A stretch of 9,069 nucleotides of DNA, taken from assembly GCA_015487335.1 (NCBI GenBank), contig WFPZ01000295.1, positions 1 through 9,069 on the forward strand, given 5' to 3'. The translations under genes and the position numbers were made by a program. The stretch is from Paracoccaceae bacterium (lineage in GTDB: Bacteria > Pseudomonadota > Alphaproteobacteria > Rhodobacterales > Rhodobacteraceae). The notes under the pieces were generated by a model. The model saw only the letters and a list, made by a program, of their open reading frames with translations, was not told where the DNA came from and made no database searches. Of the stretch, positions 5,548 to 9,069 are shown one piece after another (position 1 is the stretch's first letter; each line of letters begins with the position of its first letter).

Positions 5548-5554
5548 AAAGGAG
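5548..5554 (+). promoter_or_regulatory. pgk ribosome binding site
   Basis: AAAGGAG ends 7 bases before the ATG at 5562. It fixes that start rather than an in-frame TTG at 5499, which would fall upstream of the candidate promoter and add 21 residues absent from the family. Confidence 0.8.
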
Positions 5555-5561
5555 CCGGCCG

Positions 5562-6752
5562 ATGCCCTGGAAAACCCTCGATGATCTCGACCTCGACGGA
5601 AAGACGGTGCTCACGCGCGTCGACATCAACGTGCCGGTGGAAGACGGGCGGGTCACCGATGCCACCCGCATCACCCGCATCGTGCCCACCGTGCGCGACA
5701 TCCTCGCGCGCGGCGGCAAGCCGGTGCTGCTGGCCCATTTCGGCCGCCCCAAGGGCAAGGTGGTGCCCGAGATGTCGCTGCGCCAGGTGGTTCCGGCGCT
5801 GCAGGACGCCCTCGGCGTGCCGGTGAAATTCGCCGAGGACTGCATCGGCGCGCCGGCCAGGCAGGCGGTGGCGGCGCTGCAGCCGGGCGAGGTTCTGCTT
5901 CTGGAAAACACCCGCTTTCACCCCGGCGAGGAAAGCAACGATCCGGCCTTCGCCGCCGCGCTGGCGGCGCTGGGCGACATCTATGTCAACGATGCGTTTT
6001 CGGCCGCGCACCGGGCGCATGCCTCCACCGAGGGCATCGCACGGCTGCTGCCCTCGGCGGCGGGGCGGCTGATGGAGGCCGAGCTCAGGGCGCTGGAGGC
6101 GGCACTGGGCAGGCCCGAACGGCCGGTGGTGGCCGTGGTGGGGGGGGCGAAGGTGTCGTCCAAGCTCGAGCTTCTTTCCAACCTCATCCGCAAGGTGGAA
6201 TACCTGATCATCGGCGGCGGCATGGCCAATACCTTCCTCGCCGCCCGGGGGATCGAGGTGGGCAGGTCGCTGGCCGAACACGAGATGACCGATACCGCCC
6301 GCGACATCCTCAAGGCCGCCGACGAGGCCGGCTGCGAGATCATCCTGCCCGTGGACGTGGTGGTGGCGCGCGAATTCCGCGCCAACCCGCCCATCGAGGT
6401 GGTCCCCGCCGATGCCTGCCCGGCCGATGCGATGATCCTCGACGCCGGCCCCGAGACGGTGGCCAGGATCGGCGAGGTGTTCCGCAGCTGCCGCACCCTG
6501 ATCTGGAACGGCCCGCTCGGCGCCTTCGAGCTGGAGCCCTTCGACAGCGCCACAAACGCGGCGGCCGAGCTGGCCGCGGAACTCACCGAAGCGGGCAGGC
6601 TGATCTCGGTGGCCGGCGGCGGCGATACGGTGGCCGCCCTCAACAAGGCCGGCGCCGCGGCCCGGTTCACCTACATCTCGACCGCCGGCGGCGCCTTCCT
6701 GGAATGGATGGAGGGCAAGGTCCTGCCCGGGGTGGCGGCGCTGGAAGACTGA
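5562..6752 (+). CDS. pgk: phosphoglycerate kinase
   Basis: Pgk interconverts 1,3-bisphosphoglycerate plus ADP and 3-phosphoglycerate plus ATP in glycolysis, gluconeogenesis and, where present, the Calvin cycle. The 396-residue product has the standard two-domain length. N-domain substrate residues are visible in RVDINVP (19-25, with Asp21 and Asn23), Arg36, AHFGRPKGK (58-66) and NDAFSAAHRAHAS (from 143). The C-domain nucleotide site shows GGAKVSSK (Lys197), IIGGGMANTFL, IWNGPLGAFE (314-323), the glycine-rich AGGGDTVAALNKAG (351-364) and a terminal STAGGAFLEWMEGK. The ATG at 5562 is set by its Shine-Dalgarno and by the family N-terminus. The aldolase gene follows on the same strand after 113 bp, so the two may be partly co-transcribed, although that gap has its own regulatory-looking repeats. 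Confidence 0.97.
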   Translation: MPWKTLDDLDLDGKTVLTRVDINVPVEDGRVTDATRITRIVPTVRDILARGGKPVLLAHFGRPKGKVVPEMSLRQVVPALQDALGVPVKFAEDCIGAPARQAVAALQPGEVLLLENTRFHPGEESNDPAFAAALAALGDIYVNDAFSAAHRAHASTEGIARLLPSAAGRLMEAELRALEAALGRPERPVVAVVGGAKVSSKLELLSNLIRKVEYLIIGGGMANTFLAARGIEVGRSLAEHEMTDTARDILKAADEAGCEIILPVDVVVAREFRANPPIEVVPADACPADAMILDAGPETVARIGEVFRSCRTLIWNGPLGAFELEPFDSATNAAAELAAELTEAGRLISVAGGGDTVAALNKAGAAARFTYISTAGGAFLEWMEGKVLPGVAALED

Positions 6753-6760
6753 CCGCCGCC
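6734..6760 (+). terminator. weak hairpin across the pgk stop codon
   Basis: GGCGGCG (6734-6740) pairs with CGCCGCC (6754-6760) in a 7-bp stem around a 13-base loop that contains the end of pgk and its stop codon. TTCCCGTT follows. Partial termination or mRNA stabilisation between pgk and the aldolase gene is possible. There is no true U-run, so this is tentative. Confidence 0.3.
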
Positions 6761-6765
6761 TTCCC

Positions 6766-6798
6766 GTTAGCGCCACCAGAGCCACTGTTAGCGCAACC
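6766..6798 (+). promoter_or_regulatory. tandem GTTAGCGC operator-like repeats upstream of the aldolase gene
   Basis: GTTAGCGC occurs at 6766-6773 and again at 6787-6794, exactly 21 bp apart (two helical turns). Each is followed by an imperfect match to the reverse half (GCCACC, GCAACC against GCTAAC). A further GCTAATC lies at 6823-6829. The implied full site TTAGCGCTAA, symmetric around a central CG, has the form of LacI-family operators, including regulators of central carbon metabolism in Rhodobacterales such as CceR. Assignment to CceR is an inference; I cannot confirm its exact motif here. Confidence 0.45.
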
Positions 6799-6802
6799 TC
6801 CA

Positions 6803-6830
6803 TTGCGCACGGCTCCGCGTTTGCTAATCC
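6803..6830 (+). promoter_or_regulatory. possible aldolase gene promoter
   Basis: TTGCGC (6803-6808) and TAATCC (6825-6830) are separated by 16 bases and would give a leader of about 30 nt. Both are weak matches. The GTTAGCGC repeats would then lie at about -40 to -70, and GCTAATC would overlap the -10. Confidence 0.25.
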
Positions 6831-6865
6831 GGGGCGGCCAGAAACATGTTCTTCGGAGAGTTCCC

Positions 6866-7795
6866 ATGAAAGCCACCCGCACCGTTCAGAAGATCCTTGC
6901 CAATTACGAAGGCGAAACCCCCGGCGTGAAGGCCAACCTGTGCCGCATGCTGATGAACGGCAGGCTGGGCGGCACCGGCAAGATGATCATCCTGCCGGTG
7001 GACCAGGGCTTCGAGCACGGGCCGGCGCGCTCCTTCGCGCCCAACCCGGCGGGCTACGACCCCCATTACCACTACCGGCTGGCGATCGACGCGGGGCTGA
7101 ACGCCTTTGCCGCGCCGCTGGGGCTGCTGGAGGCCGGCGCCGACACCTTTGCCGGCCAGATCCCGCTGATCCTGAAGGCCAACAGCGCCAACTCGCTGAT
7201 GCCGTCGGCCGCCCCCAGGGACCAGGCGGTGACCGCCAGCGTCGATGACGCCCTGCGGCTGGGATGTTCGGCGATCGGGTTCACCATCTACCCCGGCTCC
7301 TCGGCCGCGAACGGCATGTTCGAGGAGATCGCCGAGATGCGCCGCGAGGCCGCCGCCAAGGGGCTGGCGACGGTGATCTGGTCCTACCCGCGCGGCGAAG
7401 CGCTGGACAAGGCGGGCGAAACGGCGGTGGACATCGCGGCCTACGCGGCCCAGATCGCCGCTCTGCTGGGCGCCCATATCATCAAGATCAAGCTCTCCAC
7501 CGACCACCTCTCGCTGCCGGAGGCGAAGAAGGTCTACGAGGAGGAGGGAATCGACATCTCCACCCAGGCCGCGCGGGTGCGCAACTGCATGCAGGCCGCC
7601 TTCAACGGGCGGCGCATCGTGGTGTTCTCGGGCGGGGCGAAGAAGGGGGCCGACAGCGTCTATGACGACGCCCGCGCAATCCGCGACGGCGGCGGCAACG
7701 GCTCGATCATCGGGCGCAACTCCTTCCAGCGGCCGCGCGAGGAGGCGCTGGCGATGCTGGGCAAGCTGATCGACATCTACAGGGGCAAGGCCTGA
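6866..7795 (+). CDS. fbaB: class I fructose-bisphosphate aldolase, DhnA/FbaB type
   Basis: This enzyme reversibly cleaves fructose 1,6-bisphosphate to dihydroxyacetone phosphate and glyceraldehyde 3-phosphate through a lysine Schiff base. The 309-residue product belongs to the DhnA-type (archaeal-type) class I family, not to the metal-dependent class II enzymes. Visible motifs are LPVDQGFEHGP (43-53), GFTIYPGSS in the barrel, the Schiff-base strand HIIKIKLS with Lys207 as the best candidate (Lys209 less likely), the phosphate-binding FSGGAKKG (254-261), and GSIIGRNSFQRP (from 279), the second phosphate loop. The ATG at 6866 has GGAGAG five bases upstream. It lies downstream of pgk on the same strand, fitting a glycolytic/gluconeogenic unit. 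It could also accept related sugar phosphates, so in vivo direction and substrate range are not settled by sequence. Confidence 0.92.
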   Translation: MKATRTVQKILANYEGETPGVKANLCRMLMNGRLGGTGKMIILPVDQGFEHGPARSFAPNPAGYDPHYHYRLAIDAGLNAFAAPLGLLEAGADTFAGQIPLILKANSANSLMPSAAPRDQAVTASVDDALRLGCSAIGFTIYPGSSAANGMFEEIAEMRREAAAKGLATVIWSYPRGEALDKAGETAVDIAAYAAQIAALLGAHIIKIKLSTDHLSLPEAKKVYEEEGIDISTQAARVRNCMQAAFNGRRIVVFSGGAKKGADSVYDDARAIRDGGGNGSIIGRNSFQRPREEALAMLGKLIDIYRGKA

Positions 7796-7802
7796 GGCCG
7801 GC

Positions 7803-7843
7803 GCCGGAAGGTCCATGCCCGCCGCACGGAAGCATTTTCCGGC
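7803..7843. terminator. inverted repeats in the aldolase/AidB convergent gap
   Basis: The 96-bp gap 7796-7891 separates converging genes. GCCGGAA (7803-7809) pairs with TTCCGGC (7837-7843), and a smaller alternative hairpin CGGAA-GCATT-TTCCG sits at 7827-7841. Further on, GGGGA-CGG-TCCCC (7854-7866) forms another stem. None has a strong U-run on either strand. The gap probably ends both transcripts, but the exact element is uncertain. Confidence 0.35.
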
Positions 7844-7852
7844 AGAGGAAGG
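7835..7852 (+). repeat. diverged copy of the intergenic ATTT-N5-CAGARGAAG element
   Basis: ATTT, five bases, then CAGAGGAAG matches the right half of the element after pdxA (787-803: ATTT, five bases, CAGAAGAAG), again just downstream of a coding region and after a G+C-rich inverted repeat. GGCAGAGGAAG here (7841-7851) is also exactly repeated at 4265-4275. Confidence 0.35.
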
Positions 7853-7891
7853 CGGGGACGGTCCCCCGGGGCCAGAAGCGGGGCGGCGCGC

Positions 7892-9067
7892 TCAGATGCG
7901 GGCGATGATCGCCGCCTCGTCCAGCCCCGAGACGCTGCCGCTCACCTGCCCGCGCTCGCCGGCCACGCGGGTGGCCACATAGCCGTCGGCCACCGGCGCG
8001 GGGGCGCCGCGGATCAGCACCGAGGCCGTCAGCAGCACGCCGAGGCGCTCGGCATACCAGCGCGCCTCGGCCTCCGGCGGCATCCCCGGCCAGCGCGCGA
8101 ACTGGGCATCGAGTGCGGCGTCATAGCGCCGGTCGGCGCCGCGCGCGGCCTCCAGCTCGGCGCGCAGCGCCTCGACGGCCAGCGGCTCCTTCGACAGGGT
8201 GCGCAGCACGTCGAGGCAGATCACGTTGCCCGAGCCCTCCCAGATCGAGTTCAGCGGGCTTTCGCGAAACAGCATCGGCAGCGGCGTGTCCTCGACATAG
8301 CCCATGCCGCCGAGCACCTCCATCGCCTCGTAGACCACCACCGGGCAGCGCTTGTTGGACAGGAACTTGGCCAGCGCCACCGCGATGCGGGCCAGGGCGC
8401 GCCCCTCTTCGGAGGGGTCGTCGAAGGCCCGCGCCACCCGCAGCCCCAGCGCCAGCGCGCCCTCCCAGTCCAGCGCCAGATCGGCCAGCACGGCGCGCAT
8501 CAGGGGCTGGTCGATCAGCCTGCGCTGGAAGGCCACCCGGCCCTCGCACCAGCGCCTGGCCTCCGCCAGCGCGGCGCGCATCAGCCCGGCCGGCGCCATC
8601 GCGGTATCCAGCCGGGTGTGGTGCACCATCTCGATGATGGTGCGCACCCCGCGCCCCTCTTCGCCCAGCCGGAAGGCCAGCGCCCCGGCATATTCGATTT
8701 CCGAAGAGGCATTGGCCCGGTTGCCCAGCTTGTCCTTCAGCCGCATCAGCCGGATCGCGTTGCGCTCGCCCTCCAGCCAGCGCGGCACGAGGAAACAGGT
8801 CAGCCCCCCCGGCGCCTGCGCAAGCGTCAGGAAGCCGTCCGACATCGGCGCCGAGCAGAACCACTTGTGCCCGGTCAGCCGGTAGAGCCCGCCCTCGGGC
8901 GTGGCCACGGTGGTATTGGCGCGCACGTCCGAGCCGCCCTGCTTTTCCGTCATCGCCATGCCCAGCGTGGCGCCGTGCTTCTCGGCCACCGGACGCACAG
9001 AGGAATCGTAGCGGCGCGAGGCCAGCTTCGGCTGCCACAGCGCCGCCAGCTCGGGATCGGCGGCCAG
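7892..9067 (-). CDS. AidB-like acyl-CoA dehydrogenase, C-terminal part
   Basis: This is a flavoprotein of the acyl-CoA dehydrogenase superfamily, closest by eye to Escherichia coli AidB of the adaptive response to alkylating agents. The frame runs open to the window edge, so the start and roughly 150 N-terminal residues lie outside; 391 residues are visible. The GTG at 8998 is internal, because family-like sequence (ending SRRYDSS) precedes it. AidB-type blocks in order are GMAMTEKQGGSDVRANTT, GHKWFCSAPMSD, FLVPR, RLKDKLGNRANAS, the helical QPLMRAVLADLAL, EAMEVLGGMGYVE and NSIWEGSGN, with the catalytic-base Glu codon at 8237-8239. About 110 residues follow, matching the extra AidB C-terminal domain implicated in DNA binding. 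No ada or alkB neighbour is visible. A plain isovaleryl-CoA-type dehydrogenase is less likely given the tail, but the real substrate is unknown. Confidence 0.88.
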   Translation of the reverse strand: MAADPELAALWQPKLASRRYDSSVRPVAEKHGATLGMAMTEKQGGSDVRANTTVATPEGGLYRLTGHKWFCSAPMSDGFLTLAQAPGGLTCFLVPRWLEGERNAIRLMRLKDKLGNRANASSEIEYAGALAFRLGEEGRGVRTIIEMVHHTRLDTAMAPAGLMRAALAEARRWCEGRVAFQRRLIDQPLMRAVLADLALDWEGALALGLRVARAFDDPSEEGRALARIAVALAKFLSNKRCPVVVYEAMEVLGGMGYVEDTPLPMLFRESPLNSIWEGSGNVICLDVLRTLSKEPLAVEALRAELEAARGADRRYDAALDAQFARWPGMPPEAEARWYAERLGVLLTASVLIRGAPAPVADGYVATRVAGERGQVSGSVSGLDEAAIIARI

Positions 9068-9069
9068 GG

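Noticed and set aside
5541..6803. Open - strand frame of 420 codons opposite pgk
   Set aside because: It is antisense to pgk, of biased composition, without family signatures. Long antisense frames are normal at this G+C content.
6704..6865. Upstream extension of the aldolase frame into pgk
   Set aside because: The in-frame ATG at 6704 is inside pgk. The ATG at 6866 has a good ribosome binding site and matches the family N-terminus.
6824..7816. Open - strand frame of 330 codons opposite the aldolase gene
   Set aside because: It is a shadow of a gene with complete catalytic motifs, and it has no recognisable domain.
1..9069. Mobile elements, CRISPR array, tRNA or defence-system genes
   Set aside because: I see no transposase or integrase motif, no regular repeat-spacer array and no tRNA-like cloverleaf. 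Composition is even, and all genes are housekeeping families.

Overview
The window is about 70% G+C and almost fully coding. Protein signatures and gene order (pdxA-rsmA, an AnmK-family gene divergent from tyrS, paired cyclophilins divergent from pgk, a DhnA-type class I aldolase) point to an alphaproteobacterium, most likely of the Rhodobacterales (Rhodobacteraceae/Paracoccaceae). This placement comes from recognised families and neighbourhoods, not from a database search.

Layout: (1) 2-1697, + strand: the 3' part of pdxA (vitamin B6 synthesis), then rsmA (16S rRNA dimethyladenosine methyltransferase), 58 bp apart and probably co-transcribed. (2) 1669-2751, - strand: an intact gene of the anhydro-N-acetylmuramic acid kinase (AnmK) family that overlaps the end of rsmA tail-to-tail. 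Its fold-level signature is clear, but nearly every catalytic motif is replaced. (3) 2834-4087, + strand: tyrS, divergent from the AnmK-like gene across a very short shared upstream region. (4) 4311-5433, - strand: two overlapping cyclophilin-type peptidyl-prolyl isomerases, the upstream one cytosolic and the downstream one membrane-anchored or exported. (5) 5562-7795, + strand: pgk and a class I fructose-bisphosphate aldolase, two reactions of glycolysis/gluconeogenesis, each with operator-like repeats upstream. (6) 7892-9067, - strand: the C-terminal part of an AidB-like acyl-CoA dehydrogenase, cut by the window end.

Most of the region is ordinary housekeeping: translation (rsmA, tyrS), central carbon flow (pgk, aldolase), cofactor synthesis (pdxA), protein folding (two isomerases). 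I see no mobile element, tRNA, rRNA or CRISPR array. I do not see a new multi-gene system. The observation most worth following is the AnmK homologue that kept its length, frame and core but lost its phosphate-binding, catalytic and sugar-binding motifs, so it looks like a pseudoenzyme. Secondary points are the near-identical active-site DNA of the two isomerase genes, palindromes and helically phased repeats upstream of the isomerase, pgk and aldolase genes, and a short intergenic element (ATTT-N5-CAGARGAAG) found after pdxA and after the aldolase gene.
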